Shown piece after piece: positions 20,458 through 30,004 of a stretch of 64,000 nt of DNA. The notes under the pieces are model-generated. The model was given only the letters and a program-made list of their open reading frames with translations. It had not been told where the DNA came from and did not search any database. The first letter of the stretch is position 1; each line of letters starts with the position of its first letter. The DNA is taken from assembly GCA_030530525.1 (NCBI GenBank), contig JAUMUT010000007.1, positions 1-64,000 of the forward strand, written 5' to 3'. The translations under genes and the position numbers were made by a program. The stretch comes from Capnocytophaga sp. Lineage in GTDB: Bacteria > Bacteroidota > Bacteroidia > Flavobacteriales > Flavobacteriaceae.

Positions 20458-20512
20458 AATAAATTATTTTAAACACAAAACAAGTGTAAATAATTTAACT
20501 TATTATTACTTT
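20458..20512 (+). repeat. AT-rich direct repeat, copy C
   Basis: Contains ATTATTTTAAACACAAAACA then AGTGTAAATAATTTAACTTA. Same family as copies A, B and D, all in the same orientation. Confidence 0.55.
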
Positions 20513-20539
20513 AAATTCATTATAGAATAAATATATTAA

Positions 20540-20596
20540 AAATAAAATATTTTAAATGCAAAGCAAGTATAAATAATTCAACTTAAAAATATTTTT
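20540..20596 (+). repeat. AT-rich direct repeat, copy B
   Basis: Contains ATATTTTAAATGCAAAGCAA then GTATAAATAATTCAACTTA. Closest relative is copy A on the other side of the methylase gene. Confidence 0.6.
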
Positions 20597-20748
20597 AAAT
20601 ATTTATTCTGTGAAATAACAAAAAATATATTATTTTAAATATAAAAACTAAATAAATAATAAAACACAAATTATTTTTATTTATTTACAACAATAAATAA
20701 GTAAAAATAAAAAATTATATAATAAAAAAACCTATAAAACAAATAAAA

Positions 20749-22101
20749 ATGAAGTGGGAACAATTACTTTCCTTAAAAAAACAAGGCGACAAAAACATCA
20801 GAAAAAGAATTGAAGAGCATCCTGAACGATTAATTTTTGACGTAGATTATGACAGAATTATTTTTTCAGATAGTTTTAGAAGTTTGCAAGACAAAACACA
20901 AGTAATACCTTTATCCAAAACAGGTTTTGTACATACGAGACTTACGCACAGCTTAGAAGTTTCTTCGGTAGGTCGTTCTTTAGGTAGAAGTATTGGATCT
21001 GAAATATTGCGAAAATATCCACACTTGCAAGAATTGGGCTATCAGTTAAATGATTTTGGCACTATCGTTGCGTCAGCTGCATTAGCGCACGATATAGGAA
21101 ATCCACCCTTTGGACATAGTGGAGAAAAAGCAATTGGAGATTTTTTCAAGTATAAACAAGGAAAAATATTAAAAGATTTATTAACGGAAAAGGAGTATGA
21201 AGACCTTTGTTCTTTTGAGGGAAATGCCAATGGCTTCCGTATCCTTACCGAAACCAGAGCAGGAGCAGAAGGAGGGTTACGACTAACCTACGCAACTTTG
21301 GGGGCATTTATCAAATACCCGAAAGAATCTTTACCAAAAAAACCTTCAAGAGCCATACACGATAAGAAATATAACATTTTCCAATCGGAAAAAGATTTCT
21401 TTGCTGATGTAGCCAAAGAATTAGGATTAATAAAAGTAAGTAATGAGGAGCATTTAAGATTTTTCAGGCATCCATTAGCTTACTTGGTGGAAGCAGCTGA
21501 CGATATTTGCTATACTATTATTGACTTTGAGGACGGAATAAATCTTGGTTGGATACCAGAAGAAAAAGCATTGGAGTTCCTTACCAAATTATTAATGGAT
21601 AGTAAAATAAGCCAAGATAATATCACACAAAAATACATTAAATTTCCTCATAAGCAGGAACGAATTGCCTACCTCAGAGCTTTATCTATCGGAACACTTA
21701 TTGAAGATGCCAAACGAATATTTTTAGAAAATGAAGAGGCTATTTTAAACGGCGAATTTTCTACTTCACTTCTGGAAAGGAGTAAATATAAAGCACAAAT
21801 TGAAGATATAATTGACATAAGTATTGATAGTATCTACCAATCGCCACAAGTAATTGAAAAAGAGATTTCTGGATATGCTATTTTGCAAAGTTTATTAGAT
21901 GTATATTTTAGTGCAATAATGAATACTATAAATGGGAAAGAAACTTCTTATGATGAATTAATTTTAAAAAGTATTCCTAAAAAATACCTTATTTTGGAAG
22001 ATAATATTTACCAAACTATAATGGGAATAGTCTGCTACATTGCAAGCCTTACAGATACTAAGGCAACAGAGTTGCATTCTAAAATAATTGGTATTATGTA
22101 A
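20749..22101 (+). CDS. dgt: Deoxyguanosinetriphosphate triphosphohydrolase (HD domain)
   Basis: 450 residues. It hydrolyses dGTP (and in many bacteria other dNTPs) to the nucleoside and triphosphate in the cytoplasm. The HD metal-binding residues are visible in HTRLTHSLEVSSVG and in AHDIGNPPFGHSGEKAI, in the order expected for Dgt. Further conserved segments (FEGNANGFRILTE, HPLAYLVEAADDICY) support Dgt rather than another HD phosphohydrolase. Length is normal. The start MKWEQLLSLKK is typical of bacteroidetal Dgt. Confidence 0.94.
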   Translation: MKWEQLLSLKKQGDKNIRKRIEEHPERLIFDVDYDRIIFSDSFRSLQDKTQVIPLSKTGFVHTRLTHSLEVSSVGRSLGRSIGSEILRKYPHLQELGYQLNDFGTIVASAALAHDIGNPPFGHSGEKAIGDFFKYKQGKILKDLLTEKEYEDLCSFEGNANGFRILTETRAGAEGGLRLTYATLGAFIKYPKESLPKKPSRAIHDKKYNIFQSEKDFFADVAKELGLIKVSNEEHLRFFRHPLAYLVEAADDICYTIIDFEDGINLGWIPEEKALEFLTKLLMDSKISQDNITQKYIKFPHKQERIAYLRALSIGTLIEDAKRIFLENEEAILNGEFSTSLLERSKYKAQIEDIIDISIDSIYQSPQVIEKEISGYAILQSLLDVYFSAIMNTINGKETSYDELILKSIPKKYLILEDNIYQTIMGIVCYIASLTDTKATELHSKIIGIM

Positions 22102-22175
22102 GAATATTTATTATTTATTGGTATTAAAAATTTGTTATTTTTAATTCATTAATACTAATAGCTTTTGAACAAAAT

Positions 22176-22218
22176 AAAAAACGATTAACTTTACAAAGGT
22201 ATTGTTAATCGTTTTTTT
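22176..22218 (+). terminator. Terminator after dgt
   Basis: Nine-base stem ACGATTAAC/GTTAATCGT (22181-22189/22204-22212) extended by five A-T pairs and ending in a T-run. It could also work leftwards, but lies beyond the ruvC 3' end. Confidence 0.8.
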
Positions 22219-22334
22219 AACTAAAAATATAATACAAAAGAAAACTTTTCTAATTTTATAAAGATAAAAATATCTTTTGTGTTGGTATTTTACAATTTTT
22301 AATTTTATTTATAGGTATAGTAGCAATAATTTAC

Positions 22335-22889
22335 TTATTTTTTTACTATTCTGTTAGCATTTTGGCTCACGAAAGATTCCCAATTGGAATAATTCTTTTG
22401 TGCTTTGTCCTTCCCTCCATTAAAAAAATGACAAACTGCAACCGCCAAACCATCTGTGGAATCCAATTTTTTTGGTATCTCTTTGAATTTTAGTAATTGC
22501 TGTAACATTTTGGCAACTTGCTCCTTAGATGCATTTCCATTTCCTGTAATTGCCATTTTTACTTTCTTGGGTTCGTATTCTGTTATTGGAATTTCTCTTG
22601 CTAAACCAGCTGCCATTGCTACTCCTTGTGCTCGCCCGAGCTTTAACATAGACTGTACATTTTTCCCAAAAAAAGGAGCTTCAATAGCAATTTCATCTGG
22701 GTGAAATGTATCAATAAGTTCAGTAGTTCGTTCAAATATTATTTTTAGTTTTATGTAATGATTGTCATATTTACTCAATAGTAATTCATTCATTTGCAAA
22801 AAAAACATTTGATTACGCTCTATTTTGATAATTCCAAATCCCATAACGGTAGTACCTGGGTCTATTCCTAATATTATTTTTTCAGACAT
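22335..22889 (-). CDS. ruvC: Holliday junction resolvase RuvC
   Basis: 184 residues. RuvC is the endonuclease that cuts Holliday junctions with RuvAB. The acidic residues of the RNase H fold are present: D10 in LGIDPGTT, a Glu in AIEAPFFG and Asp in [13 protein letters not shown] near the C-terminus. Length is normal. No ruvA or ruvB nearby, as is usual in Bacteroidota. Adjacent to, but separated by a terminator from, the TlpA-like gene on the same strand. Confidence 0.95.
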   Translation of the reverse strand: MSEKIILGIDPGTTVMGFGIIKIERNQMFFLQMNELLLSKYDNHYIKLKIIFERTTELIDTFHPDEIAIEAPFFGKNVQSMLKLGRAQGVAMAAGLAREIPITEYEPKKVKMAITGNGNASKEQVAKMLQQLLKFKEIPKKLDSTDGLAVAVCHFFNGGKDKAQKNYSNWESFVSQNANRIVKK

Positions 22890-22913
22890 TAATTATCTTT
22901 CCTTTTTCACATT

Positions 22914-22942
22914 AAAAAACCTCCTTATTTAGGAGGTTTTTT
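22914..22942 (-). terminator. Terminator of the TlpA-like gene
   Basis: Stem AAAAAACCTCC/GGAGGTTTTTT with a seven-base loop, perfect and symmetric. Lies just past the stop of the TlpA-like gene and upstream of ruvC. Confidence 0.8.
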
Positions 22943-22951
22943 GAGTTGTTT

Positions 22952-24334
22952 TTATAATAAACTTTTTAATAGTACTTCTGTTTCTGGTTGTGAAGGACGA
23001 GGTGCATCGTAATTAATAATTTTACCTTCTTTATCAATTAAAATAAAACGAGGAATACCTTTTATGCCATATTGTTTTATAAATTCTGATTTCCAAGCAT
23101 TATCAGCCATTAATTGTACGCCTGTTAATTGCTCTTCTTTAACGAAGTCTCTCCATTTTTGAGCATTTTCCAAATCATCAATAGAAATACTTACAAATTC
23201 AATATCTTTCCCGTGGAATTTTTCTTCTAATTTTTTCAAGTGAGGAATTTCCATACGGCAAGGTCCGCACCAAGTAGCCCAAATATCCATATAAACATAT
23301 TTACCACGAAAATCAGCCAATGAAGTTTTACTTCCATTAATATTTTCATAATTTGTAAATGTAGGCGACATAGCTCCTGGCACTAAATTAATACTAATAT
23401 CGTACATTTCCTTAGCCAAGTCTTTCACTTCTTGGTCATCTGTATATTGTGCAATAAAATCATAAATGATTTGATTGGACTCATTACCTGGCACTATCAA
23501 TCCAAAAAGACTTTTTCCTATATCTGTACGAATATTAGAAGATTTATATTTTTTTAATTCGTTGATAAGGGCTTCAATATGCTCTTTGGTTGGGTTTTGA
23601 GGGTCTGGTAAAACTTTTAATATTTTGGTATGCACCAAATCACGATATGTGTCTATTTGTTCGTATTCTTCTGCATTATCAAAATTAACTTCTGCAATAT
23701 CTTCAAAGAAATCCCCTGGTAAAGTTTCGTCTCTACCCATCAAATAACTATGAAATTCAGGATAAGAATTTAAATAGGTCATATATTTGTAATCTGCCCA
23801 TTTTCCTTGATTTTTTACAAAATCTTCCTCAAAACCATAAGTATTTAATTTTTCTTTTAGCTCATTGAAAATAGTTTTTAAATTTTCTTTAAACTCTTGT
23901 GGTTTTTGCCCAAATAAATTAGTATCGGAACCATCTAATTTACTATTAATAAAATCATTTCTCTCTATTATATATTGCGTTTTTTGCGCATCTGTTCCTG
24001 AGAATTGTGCTTGGCTTAAATCTCCATCAAAATTGATTTCTATATTCGTTCCGTTCTGTAAAAACAAAGGAGTGCTTGAACGCTCAGAGTACAAATAATA
24101 AAAATGATTACTCCCTATATTTCGGAGTGTATCACGGAATGTTCCGTCTTGATTTACCGCTATTCTCTTCACTAATTCATTATTAAGAACAACAGCCAAT
24201 CCTCCTTCTGCTCCTTGTTTTGCTACCCCTGAAATGACAGCATAATCTGTGTTTGATGTTGAGGTTGTATTTTTATCTTTACACGCAGTAAATAGTGTAA
24301 AAAGTGCTACACTTCCTAAAAAAACTTTTTTCAT
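22952..24334 (-). CDS. TlpA-like thioredoxin-fold lipoprotein
   Basis: 460 residues. MKKVFLGSVALFTLFTACKDK is a lipoprotein signal (Cys 18). The N-terminal part looks like the DUF4369 beta domain found in Bacteroidota, the middle is helical, and residues about 325-460 form a thioredoxin-like domain with the redox pair C356-x-x-C359 in WATWCGPCRMEIP and the cis-Pro region GIPRFILID. It is likely a periplasmic or surface-facing thiol-disulfide oxidoreductase. The partner and substrate cannot be read from the neighbours. Confidence 0.92.
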   Translation of the reverse strand: MKKVFLGSVALFTLFTACKDKNTTSTSNTDYAVISGVAKQGAEGGLAVVLNNELVKRIAVNQDGTFRDTLRNIGSNHFYYLYSERSSTPLFLQNGTNIEINFDGDLSQAQFSGTDAQKTQYIIERNDFINSKLDGSDTNLFGQKPQEFKENLKTIFNELKEKLNTYGFEEDFVKNQGKWADYKYMTYLNSYPEFHSYLMGRDETLPGDFFEDIAEVNFDNAEEYEQIDTYRDLVHTKILKVLPDPQNPTKEHIEALINELKKYKSSNIRTDIGKSLFGLIVPGNESNQIIYDFIAQYTDDQEVKDLAKEMYDISINLVPGAMSPTFTNYENINGSKTSLADFRGKYVYMDIWATWCGPCRMEIPHLKKLEEKFHGKDIEFVSISIDDLENAQKWRDFVKEEQLTGVQLMADNAWKSEFIKQYGIKGIPRFILIDKEGKIINYDAPRPSQPETEVLLKSLL

Positions 24335-24362
24335 TTGTTATTTTTTTTCTCGTATCAAGTGC

Positions 24363-24394
24363 CAAAGTTAGCCTTTTTTTTTCAATCTACCAAA
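24363..24394 (-). promoter_or_regulatory. Promoter of the TlpA-like gene
   Basis: Minus-strand TAACTTTG (24363-24370) and TTTG (24391-24394) with 20 bases between them; start codon 28 bases downstream. Confidence 0.7.
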
Positions 24395-24496
24395 TATTTT
24401 ACAATAAAAAAACAAATATCACTGATTTACAAGATGTTAAGAATTATTTTTTTATTCAAAAAAAAGTAGTATTTTTGCCAATATATTTACATTTTT

Positions 24497-24862
24497 ATGA
24501 GTAGAGATGAAAATTTAAAAATACGTTGGGATTTTTTAGTAAAAAAAATTTCGGAAGACTTTGCCGATGGGCAAACTATGGACGTAGATGGAATAATTTA
24601 TCTTATTGGGGTTCAGGAACTTGGACAACTTCACAGAACTTTTAAAAAAGAAGATAAAATGAACCTTATGCACATAGCTATCTGCAAATTATTAGAGCCT
24701 TATGGTTATTACCAACTGGATTTTGTGGATAATGATGGCTGGCCACACTTTTCCATTGTAAAAGATTTACCTCCGTTGAAGGCTGGCGAACAAACTATCC
24801 TTATGAAGGAGGCTATTGTACATTATTTTGAAAAAAATGATTACTTTCCGGACAATATTTAG
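24497..24862 (+). CDS. Conserved-looking hypothetical cytoplasmic protein
   Basis: 121 residues, no signal peptide or membrane segment. The sequence (DGIIYLIGVQELGQ..., then LMHIAICKLLEPYGYY and DNDGWPHFSI) has the even composition of a folded conserved protein, and I recall similar unnamed proteins in flavobacteria, but no function. A possible -7 box TATTTTTG lies at 24470-24477, close to the start. It is divergent from the TlpA-like gene. Confidence 0.75.
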   Translation: MSRDENLKIRWDFLVKKISEDFADGQTMDVDGIIYLIGVQELGQLHRTFKKEDKMNLMHIAICKLLEPYGYYQLDFVDNDGWPHFSIVKDLPPLKAGEQTILMKEAIVHYFEKNDYFPDNI

Positions 24863-25038
24863 ATAGTTTGTAGTAAAATATAGATAGTTTTTCTTTTTTA
24901 CTAGATGGAAAATGAAACAAACCAGATAGTTTTTATAAAAAACAAGATGCAAAAACTATTTTACTATCTATATTTTTTAATTTTATAGATATAAAAAACA
25001 TAAAATCATATATGAAAATATTTTAAACACATTATATT
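24863..25038. other. Intergenic with a long-spaced inverted repeat
   Basis: AAAATATAGATAGT (24875-24888) and its exact complement at 24963-24976 bracket 74 AT-rich bases. This could be a weak terminator or structured 3' end of the preceding gene. Confidence 0.35.
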
Positions 25039-26382
25039 ATGAATAACAAACAAATACTATTTGCTTTTTTAACTGGGTTTTCCTTTTTTATAGTTTATAT
25101 AATCCATCTTGTTTCTGTTTATTCTATTTTATTAGAAAGAGAAGGAGGAAGTTTAGCTTTATTATCTCCTATTGTTTTTGTTTTAGGTTTTTTATTTTAT
25201 TATTGTTTTTATTACAAAGCTCCAAAATTTATTTTTGGAGCTTTTTTTATTATTCTATCAGTTATGATAATACTAATAGTATATGGAGGGAATATTTATT
25301 CTAAATATATTATTTATCAATCTAATAAAAATTTTCCTACACCATTAAAAAATTATCATTATCTAAATGATAATACTATACATATAGAGGGTAAAAATAT
25401 TATTCCACTTTCTTATAAAGAAAATTATACTCTTACTAATTATTTTATAAATGAAAAAAATGAATTAATAACCTATTATTTTCCTAAAAAAGATAGTAAT
25501 ATTACTTCATTATCTCCTTATATAGAAAAATATGATAATAATGGAAATAGAATACATAAGTTTTATTTAAACTATGGTGAAAAAGAAAAATCGGCTATTG
25601 TTTTTTATAAAAATATATACATAGATATTTATAATACTATCTATTATACTTATTTGGAAGATGGGGATACTACTCCAAAAGAAATGAAATTTGTAAAACA
25701 ATCTGAAAAATGGAATAAAGAAGAACAAGAAAAATATTATAAAGACATTATTTCTACTTCTGATTATAGTATAGAAGTAGATATATGGGATAAAGATATT
25801 TATAAAGATAATAAATATAATAAAGATACTAATTATTATAGTTTTGTAGGTTTTATAAAAAATAATACCTTTTATTATTTTTATTCTACTATACCTACAA
25901 AGGTTTTATCTAATATAAAAAATAAAATTATTACTAATAATAAAAATAGTACTACAAATATTCCTTTATTTATAGCATTTAAAAATAATGTTAGAAATTT
26001 CGTTTATCCTTATACACATAAATGGAACGATGAATTAGATAATGATAAAACTTTTTCACGTAGAAAAATTTTCCTTTTATATTATTTAGATAAAAAGATA
26101 ATTACTTGTAGATATAAATCTGATGATTTTACAAGTGAATTTTATATTGATTACGGAGAAGGTGATTTATTTATAGATTTGCATATAGATAATAAAATTT
26201 TACAACTAAAAACAGATTATACTATACTTAGAGATTATGATAGAGACTTAAATACTCCTACTATTTATAAACAAAATGAGATAGAAGAGATAGAAAATTA
26301 TAAAAATATTCTTATATATAGTAATAGTAATCTGAATTACTATTTATTTGCTAATGATTTAAAAATTTATATGATAAAATAA
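25039..26382 (+). CDS. Hypothetical protein with three N-terminal membrane helices
   Basis: 447 residues. Three hydrophobic segments (about residues 8-30, 42-58 and 66-88) are followed by a large soluble part rich in Lys, Asn, Tyr and Ile, presumably outside the cytoplasm. I see no recognisable domain or catalytic motif. Codon use is extremely AT-biased, more so than in the DPP-IV gene downstream, which fits an accessory or recently acquired gene. The continuous, clearly non-random frame supports it as real. Confidence 0.7.
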   Translation: MNNKQILFAFLTGFSFFIVYIIHLVSVYSILLEREGGSLALLSPIVFVLGFLFYYCFYYKAPKFIFGAFFIILSVMIILIVYGGNIYSKYIIYQSNKNFPTPLKNYHYLNDNTIHIEGKNIIPLSYKENYTLTNYFINEKNELITYYFPKKDSNITSLSPYIEKYDNNGNRIHKFYLNYGEKEKSAIVFYKNIYIDIYNTIYYTYLEDGDTTPKEMKFVKQSEKWNKEEQEKYYKDIISTSDYSIEVDIWDKDIYKDNKYNKDTNYYSFVGFIKNNTFYYFYSTIPTKVLSNIKNKIITNNKNSTTNIPLFIAFKNNVRNFVYPYTHKWNDELDNDKTFSRRKIFLLYYLDKKIITCRYKSDDFTSEFYIDYGEGDLFIDLHIDNKILQLKTDYTILRDYDRDLNTPTIYKQNEIEEIENYKNILIYSNSNLNYYLFANDLKIYMIK

Positions 26383-26433
26383 AAAATATTTCTTCTATAA
26401 ACTATAAAAATATTAAATTTATATTAAAATTCA

Positions 26434-26462
26434 TTGTATATTATTTTTTTTTACTACATTTG
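26434..26462 (+). promoter_or_regulatory. Promoter of the coiled-coil gene
   Basis: TTG (26434-26436) and TACATTTG (26455-26462), 18 bases apart. The start codon lies at 26510. Confidence 0.65.
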
Positions 26463-26509
26463 TCAAAATTTTATATTACTATTTTATTTATTAATTTAAA
26501 TTATATTGT

Positions 26510-26821
26510 ATGGCAAAGAAAAATTATTCTACAAATTTAGCTGGCTCACAAATAATGATTGATGGGCTAAAAGGTCGGGGTGAAATTCTTCCTTTGGGAA
26601 TAAAAAGTGAAGATATTCAGAAGCTGGAAGAACTTCGTAAGAAGATGGAAACTCTTAATAGTGAGCAAGAAAAACTAAAAGCAGACCTAAAAACAAAGAC
26701 AGAAGAGCTTGGTAAAGTTATTTCTGAGCTGGAAAGCAAAATTTCTTTTATCAAAAAATTAATAAAAATTACTATTCCGCAAACACAATGGAGAGAATTT
26801 GGAATAGAAGATAAAAGATAA
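26510..26821 (+). CDS. Small coiled-coil protein
   Basis: 103 residues, cytoplasmic. The central part (about residues 32-85) is a heptad-rich helix, EELRKKMETLNSEQEKL and onward, with a basic C-terminus. It has its own promoter and terminator, so it is a single-gene transcript. Function unknown; a structural or scaffold role is possible but unproven. Confidence 0.75.
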   Translation: MAKKNYSTNLAGSQIMIDGLKGRGEILPLGIKSEDIQKLEELRKKMETLNSEQEKLKADLKTKTEELGKVISELESKISFIKKLIKITIPQTQWREFGIEDKR

Positions 26822-26826
26822 TTAAT

Positions 26827-26865
26827 AAAATACCTTGTATAATTCATTTTCTTACAAGGTATTTT
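26827..26865 (+). terminator. Terminator after the coiled-coil gene
   Basis: Perfect 13-base stem AAAATACCTTGTA with its complement at 26853-26865 and a 13-base loop, followed by AT-rich sequence with a T-run. Confidence 0.75.
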
Positions 26866-26927
26866 AATTATTTTTCTATAAAAATATATTTTGTTTATAC
26901 ATTATTTTTTTATAATACTATTTTTTT

Positions 26928-27215
26928 ATGAAAAATAAACCAAATATTTCACGAGGTGTCATTCTGAGTGTAGGTATTTATATTTTTATATTTTTTTATT
27001 GTTTTTTAGGATTTTTTGATGAAAAGAATAGAAATATTTATAATTATTTTATTTACGGAATAGTATTTTCTCCTTTTATTATAGCTTTATTTTTTTTTCC
27101 CTTTTATAGTTTTTTCTATAATTGGGCAAGAATATGGCTTATTATAGTTGTAAGTTGTATTATTCTATTACTATTACAATATTTATTTCCTGATTTTCCT
27201 CTTTGGGATTCATAA
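26928..27215 (+). CDS. Small hypothetical membrane protein
   Basis: 95 residues with three predicted membrane helices (about 10-29, 38-60 and 65-85). Very rich in Phe and Ile. No recognisable family. It follows the coiled-coil gene in the same direction but behind its terminator. Confidence 0.55.
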   Translation: MKNKPNISRGVILSVGIYIFIFFYCFLGFFDEKNRNIYNYFIYGIVFSPFIIALFFFPFYSFFYNWARIWLIIVVSCIILLLLQYLFPDFPLWDS

Positions 27216-27329
27216 TTTTTTTATTTTTATTCTATTAAAAGAAAAAAATAAGATAGATATATAAAAATAACTTCTACCAATTTTATTATTTTTATAAAAT
27301 AAAAAAATAAGACACTACCAAAAATAGTT

Positions 27330-27360
27330 TTGGAATAATCTATTTTTTTATTTAATTTTG
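27330..27360 (+). promoter_or_regulatory. Promoter of the DPP-IV-type peptidase gene
   Basis: TTG (27330-27332) and TAATTTTG (27353-27360), 20 bases apart; start codon 22 bases downstream. Confidence 0.7.
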
Positions 27361-27381
27361 TATGATTAATTTTTAAAGATT

Positions 27382-29508
27382 ATGAAAAGATTTTTTATTC
27401 TTGCTTTTTTATTATGTACGCTTGGGGCAATTGCTCAGAAGAAAGATATTTCGGCTGTAGAGGCTACTTCAAACTGGGACTTATATCCAAGACCTTTATA
27501 CTACCTACAATGGTTAGAAAACACAAACCAATATGTGTATATTAAAGATGGAAAATTTACTATCTTCAATGCTAACGACCAAAAAGAGGTAGCAAATATT
27601 CCTTTGGAGGAGATAACAAAACTTGCCGAGTTTTCTTCCTTCCCTACCCTTCTACATATTTCTTCTCAGGAGATGATTATTCAAGGTAATCATCATATTT
27701 ATGCTTATAATTATGTAGATAAAAAATTAAACTACACCATTTCTCTTCCTGAAAAGGCAGAAAATATTTATTTTAACATAGATAAAAAAGCGGTTGCTTA
27801 TACCTTAGAAAATAATTTGTATGTAACCACTTCGGATAAGAAGGAAATAAAAGTTACCGACTATACAGATAAAAATATTGTATCAGGAAAAACTATTCAT
27901 AGGAATGAATTTGGAATAAAGAAAGGTATTTTTTGGTCTGAGAAGGGTAATTATATTGCTTTCTATCAAAAAGATGAAAGTAATGTAACGGATTATCCTT
28001 TGGTAGATGTTTCTACAACTCCTGCCACGCTAAAAACTATAAAATACCCTATGGCAGGACAAAAAAGTGAGATAGCTAAGGTAGGAATTTTTAATTTTAC
28101 GACCAAAAAAACAATATATTTGGATATTGATACTACGGATGAACATTTCCTAACTAATCTTACGTGGTCGCCAGATGAAAAATATATTTTACTTGCTGAA
28201 ATAAAACGTTCGCAAAATGAATATTCTCTTAATCGTTATGATATTTTGTCTGGGAAACGAGTAAATACAATTCTTACAGAACAAAATAATAAATGGGTAG
28301 AACCTGAACACGATGGAGTATTTCTTCCAAACAATAATACAGATTTCCTTTGGATAAGTGAAAAAGACGGATTTAATAATCTTTATCTTTGCAAAAGTAA
28401 TGCAGCTTCTGTAAAACAATTAACAGCTTTCCGATGGGTTATTAAAGATATTTTAGGTTTTGATAAAGATGGAAAAAATGTTATTATATCTGGTACAGGA
28501 ACTGACCCACGTGAAACAAAATTGTTTAAAGTTAGTTTAAAAAATGGTAAAGCTACCGATATTACTCCAACAGAAGGAACACATAGTGGGAAACTTAGTA
28601 AAGATGGTTCTTATCTTATAGATGAGTTTAGTAATATAAAAAATCCTTTGCAAGTAGATGTAATAAATATAGAGAAAGGTAAGAAAGAAACTATTTATAC
28701 TGCCAAAAATCCTTTGGAAGATTATAACCTTGCTACGATAGATTTCTTAACTTTAAAGACAGCTGATAATAAAACAGATCTTTATGCTAAGATAATAAAA
28801 CCTAACAATTTTGACCCAAACAAGAAGTATCCTGTTTTATTGTATGTGTATGGAGGTCCTCACGCTCAGTTAGTTGTCAATAGCTGGCTTGCAGATACGC
28901 CTGTCTGGATGCTTGCAATGGCTCAGGAGCAACAATATATAATTTTCACTCTGGATAATAGAGGTTCTGAGAATAGAGGTTTCTCTTTTGAGAGTGTAAT
29001 TCATAGAGATGTGGCTAAATATGCTTTGGAAGACCAACTAACAGCGGTTAAGTACTTAAAAAGTTTGTCTTACGTGAATCCAAAAAGAATGTCCGTGTAT
29101 GGATGGAGTTTTGGTGGGTTTATGGCTTCTACTTTGATGCTTCGTTCTGAAAATTCCTTTACCACCGCAGTGGCTGGCGGGGCAGTTATTGACTGGAAGT
29201 ACTATGAAATAATGTATGGAGAGAGATATATGGACACTCCGCAAGATAATCCTGAAGGTTATGAGATAACTCGGGTAACCAAATACCTTCCTAATTTAAA
29301 AGGTAACCTACTTTATGTTCACGGATACATAGATGATGTGGTTTTACCTCAACATTTTTTAGATATCTCTCAAGAATCTATAAAATCTTTAAAGACTATT
29401 GATTCTTTCCTTTATCCGAAACACAAACACAATGTATCAGGAGAAGATAGGAAGCATCTTATCAAGTTAGTTACAGAGTATATTATAAAAAATAATATAG
29501 AAAAATAA
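27382..29508 (+). CDS. Secreted S9B dipeptidyl-peptidase IV family serine peptidase
   Basis: 708 residues. MKRFFILAFLLCTLGAIAQ is a signal peptide. Residues about 60-450 form the DPP-IV N-terminal beta-propeller, and the C-terminal part is the alpha/beta-hydrolase domain. The catalytic triad is S576 (GWSFGG), D651 (YIDDVV) and H683 (KHKHNVSG). Family members remove dipeptides, usually after Pro, from peptide N-termini in the periplasm or at the surface. Together with the M13 peptidase this points to peptide scavenging. The exact specificity is not visible. Confidence 0.94.
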   Translation: MKRFFILAFLLCTLGAIAQKKDISAVEATSNWDLYPRPLYYLQWLENTNQYVYIKDGKFTIFNANDQKEVANIPLEEITKLAEFSSFPTLLHISSQEMIIQGNHHIYAYNYVDKKLNYTISLPEKAENIYFNIDKKAVAYTLENNLYVTTSDKKEIKVTDYTDKNIVSGKTIHRNEFGIKKGIFWSEKGNYIAFYQKDESNVTDYPLVDVSTTPATLKTIKYPMAGQKSEIAKVGIFNFTTKKTIYLDIDTTDEHFLTNLTWSPDEKYILLAEIKRSQNEYSLNRYDILSGKRVNTILTEQNNKWVEPEHDGVFLPNNNTDFLWISEKDGFNNLYLCKSNAASVKQLTAFRWVIKDILGFDKDGKNVIISGTGTDPRETKLFKVSLKNGKATDITPTEGTHSGKLSKDGSYLIDEFSNIKNPLQVDVINIEKGKKETIYTAKNPLEDYNLATIDFLTLKTADNKTDLYAKIIKPNNFDPNKKYPVLLYVYGGPHAQLVVNSWLADTPVWMLAMAQEQQYIIFTLDNRGSENRGFSFESVIHRDVAKYALEDQLTAVKYLKSLSYVNPKRMSVYGWSFGGFMASTLMLRSENSFTTAVAGGAVIDWKYYEIMYGERYMDTPQDNPEGYEITRVTKYLPNLKGNLLYVHGYIDDVVLPQHFLDISQESIKSLKTIDSFLYPKHKHNVSGEDRKHLIKLVTEYIIKNNIEK

Positions 29509-29518
29509 AAAAACAAGC

Positions 29519-29553
29519 AAGGATAGTGTTTTTCCCATCAAAATACTATCCTT
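29519..29553 (+). terminator. Terminator between the DPP-IV gene and ruvX
   Basis: Stem 29519-29532 with 29540-29553 (outer part AAGGATAGT/ACTATCCTT plus inner A-T pairs), loop seven bases, followed by T-rich sequence. Confidence 0.75.
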
Positions 29554-29573
29554 TTCTATTAAATAAAATAAAA

Positions 29574-29990
29574 ATGGCACGATTACTCGCTATTGATTAT
29601 GGTCAAAAACGTACAGGAATAGCTGTTACCGATGAGTTACAACTTATTGCATCGGGTTTAACTACTTTGCCAACAGAAAAAGTAGTTGATTTTTTAAAAA
29701 ACTATTGTACGAATGAAAATGTAGAAGCTATTATTATTGGATTACCAAAACAAATGAACAATAAAGTATCTGAAAGTGAAGTTTTCATTCAATCTTTTAT
29801 AGAAAAACTACAACAAAACCTTCCTAACCTACCTATAAAACGCCAAGATGAACGATTTACATCAAAAATAGCAATGCAATCTATGATAGAAAGTGGTGTA
29901 AAGAAGAAAAAACGTCAAGAAAAAGAAAGATTGGATGAAATAAGTGCCGTTCTTATTCTACAAAGTTATATGGCAATGCATACTAATTAA
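29574..29990 (+). CDS. ruvX: Putative pre-16S rRNA nuclease / Holliday-junction resolvase-like RuvX (YqgF)
   Basis: 138 residues from ATG 29574. A longer frame opens at 29526, but that point lies inside the terminator hairpin, and MARLLAIDYGQKRTG is the normal YqgF N-terminus. The RNase H-fold features are LAIDYGQKRTGIAV, IIIGLPKQMNN and DERFTSKIA. YqgF proteins trim the 5' end of 16S rRNA in E. coli. It is followed 14 bases later by dxs on the same strand. Confidence 0.93.
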   Translation: MARLLAIDYGQKRTGIAVTDELQLIASGLTTLPTEKVVDFLKNYCTNENVEAIIIGLPKQMNNKVSESEVFIQSFIEKLQQNLPNLPIKRQDERFTSKIAMQSMIESGVKKKKRQEKERLDEISAVLILQSYMAMHTN

Positions 29991-30004
29991 TTTTTTATAC
30001 TATA

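Larger units (their letters stand above)
20314..20748. other. AT-rich intergenic region after the methylase gene
   Basis: About 435 bases with no gene. It holds repeat copies C and B and a third short match to 19139-19157 near 20671. No terminator or two-part promoter could be picked out of the AT background. Confidence 0.5.

Noticed and set aside
19108..20748. CRISPR array around the methylase gene
   Set aside because: The repeats are degenerate, unequally spaced and have no spacers of constant length; no cas gene is present.
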